A DNA stretch of 64,000 bases from Glaciecola flavus (GTDB lineage: Bacteria > Pseudomonadota > Gammaproteobacteria > Enterobacterales > Alteromonadaceae), in the NCBI RefSeq assembly GCF_042646125.1, contig NZ_JBHRSW010000004.1, positions 372,001 to 436,000 on the forward strand. Reading direction: 5' to 3'. This document shows positions 54,648-64,000 of this stretch, piece by piece. Made by a program: the position numbers and the translations under genes. The notes under the pieces are model-generated. The model was not told the DNA's origin, searched no databases, and saw nothing but the letters and a program-made list of their open reading frames with translations. Every line of letters begins with the position of its first letter. The first letter of the stretch is position 1.

Positions 54648-54692
54648 GTGCTTTTTGCAGAACACTTTTGCAGAATATTTTTACAGAACAAT

Positions 54693-54722
54693 AAAAAGCC
54701 AGCGTAAAACGCTGGCTTTTTG
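54693..54722. terminator. Bidirectional terminator between sapF and the fibre operon
   Basis: AAAAAGCCAGCG and CGCTGGCTTTTT form a 12-bp stem with a TAAAA loop, suited to both converging transcripts. The stem sequence is nearly identical to that of the psp terminator at 46289-46322. Confidence 0.9.
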
Positions 54723-54763
54723 AATGACGTCGTTACAAACGCATTTAAACGTTTAAATGCGAA

Positions 54764-55459
54764 TTAATAGCTCACAGTAATTGAATATGAACCAGTGTAA
54801 GTTCCATCTCTAGGGCTTGCAGTAGCCGCTCCGTTATATGCTAAGATCCCACCAACCGTGAAACCAACATCACCATTTGTGTCAGTAGTTAGGTTTGGTG
54901 TAGTGGCATTGTATTGGTCGCCGTCATTAGCGCCGCCTACAACGTATACATCAGTAGCTGCTGCATATAGAGTAAAGAATTCAGAAGCACTGCCACCTGG
55001 AGTTACAAGGTTAGTATCGTTCATACCAGTGATTCGGTTAGTTGCCGCTGCAGTAAGCGCTTCGTCTGCACCCGTTCCAACTGAAATGGTAAGTGCTGTG
55101 AAAGGTGCTGCGCCAGTAATTGCATACTCAGCGGGTGCACCGTCAACAATTGACGAAGTTTGACCGTCTGTGGATGCTGAACCACCTGCAGTAGTACCAG
55201 TCTGAGTAGTGACAGGTGAACCATCGCCAGGGATAGTTACGTAAGTAAGCGTTGCCGAACCAGCGGTAACAGTTTGTGCTGCGCCCTGTGTCACTCTCAA
55301 CGTACCAAAATCAATTGGTGTTGTTTCTGCTAAGGTGAAAGCGTTTTGTACGATTACAGTTGCGGTAGAGTTGACGGTTTCTTGTGCCATAGTCAAAGAA
55401 GAGCAGGTTGCAAGGGCACCAACTACTACTGCCGTATATAAATGATTGCGTTTAAACAT
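54764..55459 (-). CDS. DUF4402 secreted subunit, probable major fibre subunit
   Basis: 231 residues from ATG 55459 (GGAG seven bases upstream). Signal peptide ending LTMAQE, then a DUF4402-like beta-sandwich: FTLAETTPIDFGTLRVTQGA at the start and GTYTGSYSITVSY at the end. DUF4402 proteins are exported and resemble pilins. The composition is rich in Thr, Ala and Gly and low in Cys. A separate 160-base leader separates it from the chaperone gene, which fits stronger expression of a major subunit. Confidence 0.75.
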   Translation of the reverse strand: MFKRNHLYTAVVVGALATCSSLTMAQETVNSTATVIVQNAFTLAETTPIDFGTLRVTQGAAQTVTAGSATLTYVTIPGDGSPVTTQTGTTAGGSASTDGQTSSIVDGAPAEYAITGAAPFTALTISVGTGADEALTAAATNRITGMNDTNLVTPGGSASEFFTLYAAATDVYVVGGANDGDQYNATTPNLTTDTNGDVGFTVGGILAYNGAATASPRDGTYTGSYSITVSY

Positions 55460-55620
55460 GGATATCTCCAACATTACTAATTTATTTGACACAGCAACGC
55501 AAGTTAACTCGCGACAACTCTGTCCCTAACGATGAGAAACATTCCCATCACTAAGAGGCTAATAGCGCCTACATTGACTGTATCGTCACACTGGAAGATT
55601 TCTTTATACAAAATTTTGAA

Positions 55621-56439
55621 TTAATTTAACGCAATACGTTTTTCTGCAACGACAAACCGCCCTCCATTCCCCAAAGAATTAAATTCAACACTCAGTGTAC
55701 CAGGCTCTACAGGAACGTTCTGTGACCAACTAATCAAACGTTCGGCTTGTTCGTTTTCATGAAATATATTTACACCGTTTAAAAAGCCAACCGGCACAAA
55801 TTCACTGCTGCCGTCCTTTTTAAACTTCGCAACTAAATCACCAAATACACTGTTGCCCAATGGTTTTTGGAAACTAACATAGATATTTCCATGCCTACTA
55901 TTGCCGGTACTAGGTAAAAAGTTCACTTGCTCTATTTTTAAGTCTGCGTCTTTTTTTCCATCAAAATTCAACACTACCGGTATCGAATAACTAATAAGTG
56001 ATTTAAGACGTATTGCAACTCCGGATGTCACACTCTCCTCCTCTTCGGTTTCAGTAGGAAGAGCTGTAAACTTTAGGTGCGAACGATATTCTTGTTTTTT
56101 CATATCAGCACTGCGCCTTAACAACAATTTAACCCGTTGGTTTTCGCCCGGCGCAAGCGTTACACGTCGTGGACTGACGCGAAGATATTCACTCGCAGTA
56201 GAAAATTCTTCAAGCTGTGATTCACTCATTACGTGGTATTGCCCGCCGGGTTTTTGCTCTTGTTGCAACCATTCAACAGTATACTTGCGGGTACTTGATG
56301 AAGTATTTAGCAAAATAACTTCTTTTACTCTATCTCGTTCTTCAAACTTAATTAAGGTTGGTGTAATTAATAAGTCAGCGTGTGCTTTATAAGTTGTAAA
56401 AAACGTTATTACACTCAACATCAGTATTGTAAATCGCAT
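55621..56439 (-). CDS. Periplasmic pilus chaperone (PapD-like)
   Basis: 272 residues. Signal peptide (FTTYKAHA) followed by an immunoglobulin-like domain: LLITPTLIKFEERDRVKEVI, then RVSPRRVTLAPGENQRVKLLL, the conserved chaperone core strand. It should stabilise subunits in the periplasm for delivery to the usher. It lies 23 bases downstream of the minor subunit gene. Confidence 0.83.
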   Translation of the reverse strand: MRFTILMLSVITFFTTYKAHADLLITPTLIKFEERDRVKEVILLNTSSSTRKYTVEWLQQEQKPGGQYHVMSESQLEEFSTASEYLRVSPRRVTLAPGENQRVKLLLRRSADMKKQEYRSHLKFTALPTETEEEESVTSGVAIRLKSLISYSIPVVLNFDGKKDADLKIEQVNFLPSTGNSRHGNIYVSFQKPLGNSVFGDLVAKFKKDGSSEFVPVGFLNGVNIFHENEQAERLISWSQNVPVEPGTLSVEFNSLGNGGRFVVAEKRIALN

Positions 56440-56462
56440 TTTTTTGTCATCCGTATAATAAA

Positions 56463-56918
56463 TTAAAAACCAATCGTTATTTGTATAGCTGAGACATGTG
56501 GAGCCTCTGCAAAAATTCGACCACCACTCCCAGAAGTCGTGATTCTGCCCCCTACCCGTATATCTGCTTCGCCATTCACATCAGTGAGTACCTGCTGGTC
56601 GTAACTCGGTATATCAAATACAAAGAACTCTAACGAAGCCTGATTTGGGTTCATGGTGGCATTCTGTACACTGACAGTTACGTTGTATAACACGTTAGGA
56701 AGCAGGTTGGTGGCTCTGTACAATCCAGGTTGCCCGTCAATAATGACTCTAAACCCACCACTGTTCACCACATTCCCAAACACATCGATACTTAAAGTTT
56801 GCACACTATTGTTGTCTGCCAATGCCACGGTGCCCATGTCAACAGGATCGACTTCGAGTAGTTGAGCTTTACCCGACGCACACAGCAAACATATCAATGC
56901 GAATATGAACACACGCAT
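56463..56918 (-). CDS. DUF4402-like minor subunit
   Basis: 151 residues. Signal peptide ending ASGKAQ, then VDPVDMGTVALADNN and a terminal ITIGF strand, a shorter relative of the DUF4402 subunit at the end of the operon. Likely a tip or adaptor subunit. Its start directly follows the SPOR lipoprotein stop. Confidence 0.65.
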   Translation of the reverse strand: MRVFIFALICLLCASGKAQLLEVDPVDMGTVALADNNSVQTLSIDVFGNVVNSGGFRVIIDGQPGLYRATNLLPNVLYNVTVSVQNATMNPNQASLEFFVFDIPSYDQQVLTDVNGEADIRVGGRITTSGSGGRIFAEAPHVSAIQITIGF

Positions 56919-57887
56919 TTATAGCCTTTCTCCACCAAACTTGACGACGCCACAATAACCAGCAGACTGCCGGACTGTCGAGCAAGCTTGTTTAGCCTCG
57001 TCGATATCGTTGAACGGCCCCATTCTTAAACTGTAAAAGGTTTTATCATTGACCACTACTTTTTCGACGATGGGAAATTTATTGCATCTCACATCTTCAA
57101 GTTTTTGACTCAAATTTTTCCAACCATCGTTGACTGAACTTTGTTTGCTGTATGACGCAAGGTGTATGGCAAAGCTATTTTCTGAAACTGAGTCATATTG
57201 CTCGCATTTTTCGTTGCCCATCGATTTGTCAGGATTTGCAGCAGCCGAGAATAGCTGCCGTTCATTTCGAGCTGCGTTATTTGGCAAGGAAGAAAACTTT
57301 TTGTCTATTTCTGCAATAGTTGCCGATTCGGCTCTATCTGCATCTGCCTGTCCAAACTTAGAGGCATTAATTGAGCCTGCGCTCATGATTGGTTTGACAG
57401 CTTGCGCTATTGGTCTATTACCTGAAAACTTTTTATCTATACTAGAATCAGGCGTTTGAAAATTGTTGTTTTCTGTTGAAGTACTATTAAGCTCAGGAGC
57501 AAGAGAGGGAGTACTCGTCTCTGAAACTGCAAATGTGCGTCTATAATCTGGCATGGTATTCAAAGTCCCTAGGTGTTCAATCATAAAACCCAAGTCTTCT
57601 TCCATTAACAAAACACGATTAATTGCGGGCTTTAACTCCTCCCATTCGTTGCGATAGTTTGCAAGCAGTTTCTCGAGTTCTTTGACTTCTGCGGTCTCCA
57701 CAGCATCATCGATATCGTCAAATTCTTCGAAGCGAATAACTTTGGAACCACTTTCCTCAAGCATATCAGCATTGTTCTTCTCCAGCCCAAAGTACGACGC
57801 ACCGGGAATATCGGATAAGCTCATGCAAGCCGTGAGGTTTGTAGTTGATACCAATAAAAAACAAGATAGCCAATGTAGTCGCTTCAT
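56919..57887 (-). CDS. Lipoprotein with C-terminal SPOR domain
   Basis: 322 residues from the ATG at 57887, which gives a lipoprotein signal MKRLHWLSCFLLVSTTNLTAC. A longer frame to 57938 lacks one. The last 85 residues form an SPOR-type domain (SFAIHLASYSKQSSVNDGWK, then FYSLRMGPFNDIDEAKQA). SPOR domains bind denuded peptidoglycan, often at division sites. The middle is low-complexity and acidic. Sitting between usher and subunit genes, it may anchor the fibre machinery to peptidoglycan. Confidence 0.75.
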   Translation of the reverse strand: MKRLHWLSCFLLVSTTNLTACMSLSDIPGASYFGLEKNNADMLEESGSKVIRFEEFDDIDDAVETAEVKELEKLLANYRNEWEELKPAINRVLLMEEDLGFMIEHLGTLNTMPDYRRTFAVSETSTPSLAPELNSTSTENNNFQTPDSSIDKKFSGNRPIAQAVKPIMSAGSINASKFGQADADRAESATIAEIDKKFSSLPNNAARNERQLFSAAANPDKSMGNEKCEQYDSVSENSFAIHLASYSKQSSVNDGWKNLSQKLEDVRCNKFPIVEKVVVNDKTFYSLRMGPFNDIDEAKQACSTVRQSAGYCGVVKFGGERL

Positions 57888-57964
57888 CACAATGTCCAAA
57901 TTTTGACTAATTACGGTTACTAATTTGTTTATTAGCAAGTACTAAGCCAATCTACATTGAGAAT

Positions 57965-60928
57965 TTAGTTCGCGCTATTCCCCACTGGTACGTCTATTTC
58001 AGCGATTTCGCAAGGGATGTTCAAGTTTGCGAGTTTAAGGCAATCAATGCTCGCTACTTTTTCTTGATCCGAGGAGTAATTCCCGCTCAGCAAGCGATAT
58101 TTGCCATCAGATGTAAACTGCTTGAAAACATGTATATTAGCGCGAGCAATAATAAGCTCTGCATACACATTCATCATTTTTTCTGAGTTAAACTGGCCTA
58201 AGCTCAATGCAAGCTGTTTTACATATCGGCGCTTTTTAAGTGATAAATTATTACCCGATAAAATGTCTGACTGTTTACCCACTGTCACGGAAATGGAGGG
58301 CGCTTCAGCGATATCTAGCGTATTGAGAGAATCTTCATTTATCGATATTTTGTATTTTCCTGGCAGTACATCTTTAAACAAATAAAAGCCATCAATTTCT
58401 GTTGTCACCGAATCAACAATTCTTCCATGACGAGAGAGCTCTACTCTAACATTTCTGGCATCTTTTACTCTATCACCGTCGACAATACTAATGAGCCCTT
58501 CCAGCTCCGAAGATTCCGCCAAAGGATAATCTAGCTTATCAACAAGTCCACTGCGAAATTCTATGGATACCCCAGGAACCATAGGTGCCAAAAAAGGATC
58601 AGGCAGGGAGTCACGGTCGATAACAATATCACTCTTTACTTGGTTGGGAATACTAGACAATACTGCAATGCCATTGTCATCAGTTTTCGCCACCCTTCTA
58701 GCCTGAACCGCGCGTACTTTTGCACCGGAGACAATAGGCTCTCCCTTGTCGTATACGGCATTCAAATTTTCGTCAACAAACACCCGAACAGCAATAGAAC
58801 CCCGTTTGGTCAGGGGGAGGCGATCTTGATAGTTGTTATCGTAGCTAACATCCATGCCAGTGATACTGAAACGCGCGGAGAGTCCAAAAGTCCAACCGAC
58901 TAACTCAGACCACTGTATGCTCGTATTTAAGTCCCATTTCGGGTTGATGTAACTCAGAAGAAAATCGGCTCTATCAAGCTCTTCATCGACGACGTGATTG
59001 TAGTTTAATCTTGCTCTAAGACTATTTGAAATAGCCCAGTTTACCGCCGCTAAATATGATACTGGCGTAAACTTGTTTTCAATATCATAATTATAGCCTA
59101 GCCTGACATGAAATTTATTGAGTGTCGTTTGCGCAGTCAACGCACCAATATTAGTGACGGTTTTATTGTTGAACTCGTCTTCTACCTGATTGAACGTAAT
59201 ATTGTTGAACAAGCTGATCCATCGCATATTTAGACCTACGCTGTTACTAAACTGATATTCGCTTAACTTGTCCCGTTTTTCGTAACTCAGTCTATTTTGA
59301 ATCGGAAGTCTGAGAGACTTTGTTAATTTAACATTACCCACTGTTTGCAAGCCAAATTTTGATTGGGCAGACAAGCCATCGGTTTCGAATTGTGTTCTGG
59401 ACACATCCAACGAAATAGCATGACCCAATGCAAATGTTCGCACATTGCTCGATATTGATGTTGAATCCGAATTCTTAATCAAATATGCGCTTGCTAGAAC
59501 TTCATCAGTAAGTGTCGCATTGACACCTACATTAGCTGAACCCAGTCCTGTTTCATCACCGATGTCATACTGAAACCCCGCACTCAACTGCGTACCACTA
59601 GAGATACCTTTCCTGAATTGAGCTGAAAGATTGAAATCATTTTCAAACTCTTGTGAGAACTCCCTAACGCCAAACAATGATTCATTGTTTTGGTTTAATG
59701 ATACATCATAGGTGAAGGCGCTATTACTAAAGCTATTTTTATCGACAATTTTGCTAAAATTTCGGGTTACTATTTGCCCCTCAGAGCCGTATAAAATAAC
59801 TTCAAAGTTATTGACACCAAAAACAAGAGGGATATCCAAAAAGTTATAACGCCCGCCGCTTACGTTAAATTCCTGCCCAATTAACACACCATTTCTGTAT
59901 AACTCGACGTCCCAGCCGTCTTGCACATCCCCTTGAATATTGGTCACTTCATTTTGGATAGATGACAACTCCTCTGCGTTTGTCACCCTTATACCTCTTG
60001 ATTCACCGTTACTTCTCGTTGTTGCCTGTCGTACTGGCCTGATATCACCAAACTCGACACTTCTAGCATTCAAAGGGCCCAATAAATTTGCTTCAAGTGA
60101 TTGTCTTGTGAATGTGGCGCGAACATCACTTACGGTATCATCTTGATTCCCCGCAATATAAATATTGGAGTTTACGAGTGCTATATCCCTACTTCCAATT
60201 ATCGAATAGTTCGCTCGTGTTTGGTCCGAATCTTTGCGGTGAAGCACACTTATCTTCGTGTCCAAGATTTGAGGCGACAATAATTCATATGAACGAGGCA
60301 AATTGACATATTGAGAATCACGCGATCCCAAAGAAGCAATACCGCGCTTTTGTCTTGCTAATTTCTGTAAAAACGGCAAAGCTTTTTTTGACGTAAGGGT
60401 CAAAATAAGTGAGTCGAAGTCATATTCATGACTGAAGCCCATAGCCTCACTGAGTACTTGTTCACCCACGTAGTAAGTATCGTCAAGGTAAAAGCTATGT
60501 GATGTCGGAAATTCAAATTTTTCTCCTGCGACCACAAATATATCTGTGTTATTCGCACTCAGAGAGTCATGAAAAAAGGTATTTGAGGTTTCAATAAACC
60601 AGCCTGAATACGCTTTCGTTTCGTTCTCGATATTTATGGGAAGGTTAAGAGAACTAAGGTAAACCTCAAAATCAAAAGCCAAACCATTCTCTGTAACGAC
60701 AGCCGGAACAAAACCAAATCTATATTTAGCTACTCGCACGTCAAAAAATAAAACTTCACCAACTTCAAACCTACCGGCCAATAAAAACTCTTCCTCAGAA
60801 GATTCAGGCAAGGTGGCGCCGGCTTCTTGAGCCGATATTTCTGATAAAAGAAAGAAACTGCTCAAGCAGATAAATACGCTAATTTTTAAAAACGTTAAAA
60901 GCTTGACAAGGTTATTGCTGTACACCAA
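57965..60928 (-). CDS. Usher-like outer-membrane protein with terminal SPOR-like domain
   Basis: 987 residues. A signal peptide (SEISAQE), an N-terminal periplasmic region, an E-set-like motif (DVELYRNGVLIGQEFNVSGG), and a long beta-barrel stretch (about 430-740) with repeated alternating strands. A SdrD-B/carboxypeptidase-regulatory-like module follows (VFVDENLNAVYDKGEPIVSG). The end (about 905-982) has the SPOR pattern LALSLGQFNSEKMMNVYAEL ... YRLLSGNYSSDQEKVA. It most resembles CS1-type (TcfC-like) ushers, not PapC. Starts with TTG 60928 or GTG 60925. First gene of the operon. Confidence 0.7.
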   Translation of the reverse strand: MVYSNNLVKLLTFLKISVFICLSSFFLLSEISAQEAGATLPESSEEEFLLAGRFEVGEVLFFDVRVAKYRFGFVPAVVTENGLAFDFEVYLSSLNLPINIENETKAYSGWFIETSNTFFHDSLSANNTDIFVVAGEKFEFPTSHSFYLDDTYYVGEQVLSEAMGFSHEYDFDSLILTLTSKKALPFLQKLARQKRGIASLGSRDSQYVNLPRSYELLSPQILDTKISVLHRKDSDQTRANYSIIGSRDIALVNSNIYIAGNQDDTVSDVRATFTRQSLEANLLGPLNARSVEFGDIRPVRQATTRSNGESRGIRVTNAEELSSIQNEVTNIQGDVQDGWDVELYRNGVLIGQEFNVSGGRYNFLDIPLVFGVNNFEVILYGSEGQIVTRNFSKIVDKNSFSNSAFTYDVSLNQNNESLFGVREFSQEFENDFNLSAQFRKGISSGTQLSAGFQYDIGDETGLGSANVGVNATLTDEVLASAYLIKNSDSTSISSNVRTFALGHAISLDVSRTQFETDGLSAQSKFGLQTVGNVKLTKSLRLPIQNRLSYEKRDKLSEYQFSNSVGLNMRWISLFNNITFNQVEDEFNNKTVTNIGALTAQTTLNKFHVRLGYNYDIENKFTPVSYLAAVNWAISNSLRARLNYNHVVDEELDRADFLLSYINPKWDLNTSIQWSELVGWTFGLSARFSITGMDVSYDNNYQDRLPLTKRGSIAVRVFVDENLNAVYDKGEPIVSGAKVRAVQARRVAKTDDNGIAVLSSIPNQVKSDIVIDRDSLPDPFLAPMVPGVSIEFRSGLVDKLDYPLAESSELEGLISIVDGDRVKDARNVRVELSRHGRIVDSVTTEIDGFYLFKDVLPGKYKISINEDSLNTLDIAEAPSISVTVGKQSDILSGNNLSLKKRRYVKQLALSLGQFNSEKMMNVYAELIIARANIHVFKQFTSDGKYRLLSGNYSSDQEKVASIDCLKLANLNIPCEIAEIDVPVGNSAN

Positions 60929-60991
60929 TGTTCCAAAATAAAAACTATTCGAAACATATAAGCAATTACCAGACCAGTGATAAAAGAATGC

Positions 60992-61013
60992 GGAGCAAGC
61001 CTAAACTTGCTCC
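60992..61013. terminator. Stem-loop between oadB and the usher gene
   Basis: GGAGCAAG/CTTGCTCC, an 8-bp perfect stem with a 6-base loop, lies 17 bases after oadB. The minus strand continues GCATTCTTTTATC, a modest U tract. Confidence 0.6.
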
Positions 61014-61030
61014 AAATAAGTACTTGGCGT

Positions 61031-62164
61031 CTAGCCTACAAGCGCCAACAAAATACCAGCGGCAACGGCCGAACCGAGTACACCGGCAACATTTGGCCCC
61101 ATGGCATGCATAAGGAGGAAATTATGAGGGTTAGCTTCTAAACCAACTTTGTTGACAACCCGAGCTGCCATAGGAACAGCAGACACACCTGCAGCACCAA
61201 TGAGAGGGTTGATGGTTTCTTTACTGAGCCTATTCATGATTTTAGCCATGATTACGCCTGCTGCCGTACCGATAGAAAAAGCCACCGCACCAAGCGCCAA
61301 AATACCGAGTGTTTCCACCGTCAAAAATGCCTCGGATGACAACTTGGAGCCAACAGATAGCCCTAGGAAAATCGTCACGGTATTGATTAAGGAGTTTTGA
61401 GCAGTGTTACTGAGTCTATCAACCACACCGCATTCCTTTAATAAATTACCAAAGCAAAACATACCCACAAGAGGTGTAGCAGCCGGTAAGAAAATCAGTG
61501 TTAAAATGAGTACCGCAAGCGGGAATATGATTTTTTCACGCGCGGATACCACACGTAATTGTTTCATTTCTAGTTTCCGCTCTTCTGGGCTAGTCAATGC
61601 TTTCATGATCGGAGGCTGGATAATCGGAACCAAAGCCATGTATGAATAAGCAGCTACAGCAATTGCCCCCAGTAGCTCAGGCGCCAGTTTGGAGGCCAAA
61701 AATATTGCTGTAGGACCATCCGCGCCACCGATAATAGCAATCGCAGAAGCGTCTTGTAAGGTAAAATTGAAACCGGGAATACCATTTAACAATATGGCAC
61801 CAAATAGTGTCGCAAAAATACCGAATTGCGCCGCTGCACCTAACAATAGCATTCTAGGGTTAGCGATAAGTGCGCCAAAATCCGTCATTGCGCCTACACC
61901 CATAAAAATCAATAGTGGGAACAGCGGCGTATCGGCAATACCAGCGCTATATAAGAAATACAATAGTCCACCGGGTTCAGAAAAACCAGCAGATGGGATA
62001 TTTGTCAACAAAGCGCCAAAACCAATTGGCACCAATAGCAAAGGCTCAAATTTTTTGACGATAGCAAGATACAAAAGTATCAAGCCTACAATCATCATTA
62101 TTATTTGCCCAAGTTCAAAATGTGGAATCGATGTGCTTTGCCACAAGGTCATTAACTTTTCCAT
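61031..62164 (-). CDS. oadB: Oxaloacetate decarboxylase, beta subunit (sodium pump)
   Basis: 377 residues, nine or more membrane helices. IGGADGPTAIFLASKLAPEL is the sodium-path motif with its essential Asp. The subunit couples decarboxylation of carboxybiotin to Na+ export. It lies 5 bases after oadA. The gamma subunit gene (oadG) normally precedes oadA and would lie past the right edge of the window. Confidence 0.94.
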   Translation of the reverse strand: MEKLMTLWQSTSIPHFELGQIIMMIVGLILLYLAIVKKFEPLLLVPIGFGALLTNIPSAGFSEPGGLLYFLYSAGIADTPLFPLLIFMGVGAMTDFGALIANPRMLLLGAAAQFGIFATLFGAILLNGIPGFNFTLQDASAIAIIGGADGPTAIFLASKLAPELLGAIAVAAYSYMALVPIIQPPIMKALTSPEERKLEMKQLRVVSAREKIIFPLAVLILTLIFLPAATPLVGMFCFGNLLKECGVVDRLSNTAQNSLINTVTIFLGLSVGSKLSSEAFLTVETLGILALGAVAFSIGTAAGVIMAKIMNRLSKETINPLIGAAGVSAVPMAARVVNKVGLEANPHNFLLMHAMGPNVAGVLGSAVAAGILLALVG

Positions 62165-62169
62165 GCGGC

Positions 62170-63972
62170 TTACCCTAATGTCATCAGCAATTGACCAGAC
62201 TGCACGGCATCGCCTTCTTTGACAGACAATTGCTGTACAGTGCCAGAAACAGAACTGCGTACCTCTGTTTCCATTTTCATCGCTTCTAGAATAAGAATAA
62301 CATCACCTTCGTTCACGAGCTGACCAGCCGAAACCATCACTTTAAAGATGTTTCCGGCCAATGGTGCATTGATTGGTTGGGCATTTGAAGCTTGCGCCAC
62401 GGGAGCAGATGCGGAACTCGCACTTTGCTGAGAAACCGGCGCTCCCGTAGCAGCTTGAATAGACGCAATTTCACCACTACCGGCTACTTCCACGCGATAA
62501 ACCTTGTCATCAACACGAATATCATAGCTGGCAGGGTCGCCAGCCACCGGTGCCATTGAACTTGCGTCAATCTCACTTTCTGCTAAGCCCGGTGCAGGTT
62601 CAAATGCACTCGGGTTATCACGGTTTTCGATAAACTTGAGGCCAATTTGCGGGAACAGCGCGTAGGTTAATACATCATCAATTTTGTTTTCGGCAATACG
62701 CAAAGACTTTTCATTAGCAAGGGTATCTAATGCCTCTTCTAACTCGGACAGTTCAGGTTTTATGTTGTCTGCAGGGCGGCAAGTGATTGGCTCTTTACCA
62801 TCTAGTACGCGCGCTTGTAACTCAGCATTTACAGGGGCTGCAGTTGCGCCATATTCGCCACGCAACACACCTGCAGTTTCTTTTGAAATAGACTTATAAC
62901 GCTCACCTGTAAGTACATTAATGACAGATTGTGTACCGACAATTTGAGAGGTAGGTGTTACTAGTGGAATAAAACCTAGATCCTCTCGTACACGAGGAAT
63001 TTCTTTTAAGACTTCATCAAACTTATCTGCCGCACCCTGCTCTTTTAACTGACTTTCCATGTTGGTCAGCATACCACCTGGCACTTGAGCGGTAAGAATG
63101 CGCGCGTCAACGCCTTTTAAACTACCTTCAAATTGCGCGTATTTAGTTCTGATATCTCTAAAGTATGCGGCAATATCGGCAAGGCCATCTAAACCTATCC
63201 CCGTGTCTCTTTCCGTTCCCTCAACAATAGACACCATTGTTTCGGTAGCACTATGCCCATATGTCATCGACATGGGGGAAATGGCGCTATCTAGCATATC
63301 AATACCTGCATCAATCGCTTTTTGATACGTAGCAGTACTCAAGCCAGTAGTCGCATGACATTGCATCGCAATTGGCACTTTTACGGTACGTTTGAGTTCG
63401 CTCACCAACTCTTCACAATTGTAGGGTTTTAACAAACCCGCCATATCCTTAATACAAATAGAATGTACACCCATATCTTCAAGTCGTTTAGCCATATCTA
63501 GCCAAAATGACAAAGAATGCACAGGGCTAACGGTATAAGACAAGGTGCCTTGAGCGTGCGCGCCAACTTTAATAGTGCTGGCGATAGCCGTTTGCAAGTT
63601 GCGCACATCATTCATTGCATCAAATATTCTAAATACATCGACGCCGTTGGCATGTGCTCGCTCAACGAATTTTTCGACGACATCATCGGCATAGTGACGA
63701 TAGCCCAACAAATTTTGCCCTCTCAACAACATTTGTTGTTTGGTGTTTGGCATTGCGGCTTTTAGGGCACGAATACGTTCCCAAGGATCTTCACCCAAAT
63801 AACGAATACATGCATCAAATGTCGCGCCACCCCAAGACTCGACCGACCAATACCCAACTTCATCTAAGCGCTTGGCAATCGGCAGCATGTCCTCCAAACG
63901 CAGGCGAGTGGCTAAAATAGACTGGTGTGCATCACGCAGCACAAGCTCCGTTAACTTTAATGGATTTGACAT
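62170..63972 (-). CDS. oadA: Oxaloacetate decarboxylase, alpha subunit
   Basis: 600 residues. The carboxyltransferase domain starts LTELVLRDAHQSILATR and includes the metal-site MQCHATTG; an Ala/Pro-rich linker (about 500-535) leads to a biotinyl domain with EAMKMETEV, the biotinylated Lys being residue 566. It transfers CO2 from oxaloacetate to biotin, for decarboxylation by OadB. Complete at both ends; only 28 bases of its upstream region are in the window. Confidence 0.95.
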   Translation of the reverse strand: MSNPLKLTELVLRDAHQSILATRLRLEDMLPIAKRLDEVGYWSVESWGGATFDACIRYLGEDPWERIRALKAAMPNTKQQMLLRGQNLLGYRHYADDVVEKFVERAHANGVDVFRIFDAMNDVRNLQTAIASTIKVGAHAQGTLSYTVSPVHSLSFWLDMAKRLEDMGVHSICIKDMAGLLKPYNCEELVSELKRTVKVPIAMQCHATTGLSTATYQKAIDAGIDMLDSAISPMSMTYGHSATETMVSIVEGTERDTGIGLDGLADIAAYFRDIRTKYAQFEGSLKGVDARILTAQVPGGMLTNMESQLKEQGAADKFDEVLKEIPRVREDLGFIPLVTPTSQIVGTQSVINVLTGERYKSISKETAGVLRGEYGATAAPVNAELQARVLDGKEPITCRPADNIKPELSELEEALDTLANEKSLRIAENKIDDVLTYALFPQIGLKFIENRDNPSAFEPAPGLAESEIDASSMAPVAGDPASYDIRVDDKVYRVEVAGSGEIASIQAATGAPVSQQSASSASAPVAQASNAQPINAPLAGNIFKVMVSAGQLVNEGDVILILEAMKMETEVRSSVSGTVQQLSVKEGDAVQSGQLLMTLG

Positions 63973-64000
63973 AAATATTCCTACTTATTGGTGAGTCGAT

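Noticed and set aside
46289..54722. Near-identical terminator stems at 46289 and 54693 as a mobile repeat
   Set aside because: The similarity is limited to the AAAAAGCCAGC stem; loops and flanks differ, and both sites sit where a terminator is expected, so chance or convergent terminator use is enough.
1..64000. CRISPR array or transposase gene
   Set aside because: No regularly spaced repeats of 25-40 bases and no transposase or integrase motif were found in any frame examined.

Overview
The window reads as about 64 kb of chromosome from a marine gammaproteobacterium of the order Alteromonadales (Alteromonas/Glaciecola-like). The inference rests on several conserved neighbourhoods: prfB-lysS, prfC next to argS, a DUF3450-TtpC-ExbB-ExbD-TonB-TPR cluster, pspCBA/pspF beside sapABCDF, holD-rimI, oadA-oadB, large TonB-dependent receptors and a moderately AT-rich composition. 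No prophage, transposase gene, rRNA operon or CRISPR array was found.

Layout. 1-5350: tail of a SapC-family gene, a lytic-transglycosylase-like lipoprotein, gshA, an Hpt protein, an RluA-type pseudouridine synthase and a PanE-type reductase. 5490-12560: translation genes lysS, prfB (with its programmed +1 frameshift), argS and prfC, with a DMT permease among them. 12680-16330: a toxin-antitoxin block of AbiEi/AbiEii and HipB/HipA with palindromic and structured DNA between the modules. 16829-24093: an unusual set made of a collagen-like/PhoX lipoprotein, then an apparent operon of a di-CxxCH lipoprotein, a cation-diffusion-facilitator domain fused to an SPFH (HflK-like) domain, and two more SPFH proteins. 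24277-25540: a small multidrug-type membrane protein, rimI, holD and tRNA-Trp. 25586-29590: a TPP-riboswitch-controlled thiamine salvage operon (TonB receptor, YkoF-like protein, PnuC/PnuT transporter, kinase). 29650-37370: a thioesterase, tmcA and the TonB2-type energising operon. 37915-46114: ComFB, an amidase lipoprotein, a 1104-residue TonB receptor, the 4.5S SRP RNA, an Lrp/AsnC regulator and TyrR. 46467-54650: phage-shock genes and the sap peptide ABC transporter. 54764-60928: a chaperone-usher-like surface fibre operon with DUF4402 subunits and two SPOR-like domains. 61031-63972: the beta and alpha subunits of the sodium-pumping oxaloacetate decarboxylase.

Four things deserve most attention. 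First, the CDF-SPFH fusion operon with its heme and PhoX-like lipoproteins looks like an uncharacterised membrane system, possibly for metal homeostasis. Second, the fibre operon has SPOR-like modules at the end of both the usher and an accessory lipoprotein, which suggests peptidoglycan or septal targeting. Third, three intergenic elements (188-343, 2793-2942, 30125-30268) share one architecture, long inverted arms unique to each copy around a core holding two mini-palindromes centred on ATCCAT; two cores are homologous while their arms are not. Fourth, the thiamine operon links a TPP riboswitch to uptake, binding and probable phosphorylation of thiamine.

All functional names come from reading motifs and gene order by eye; no database search was run. 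Where a start codon differs from the longest reading frame, the reason is given in the entry.
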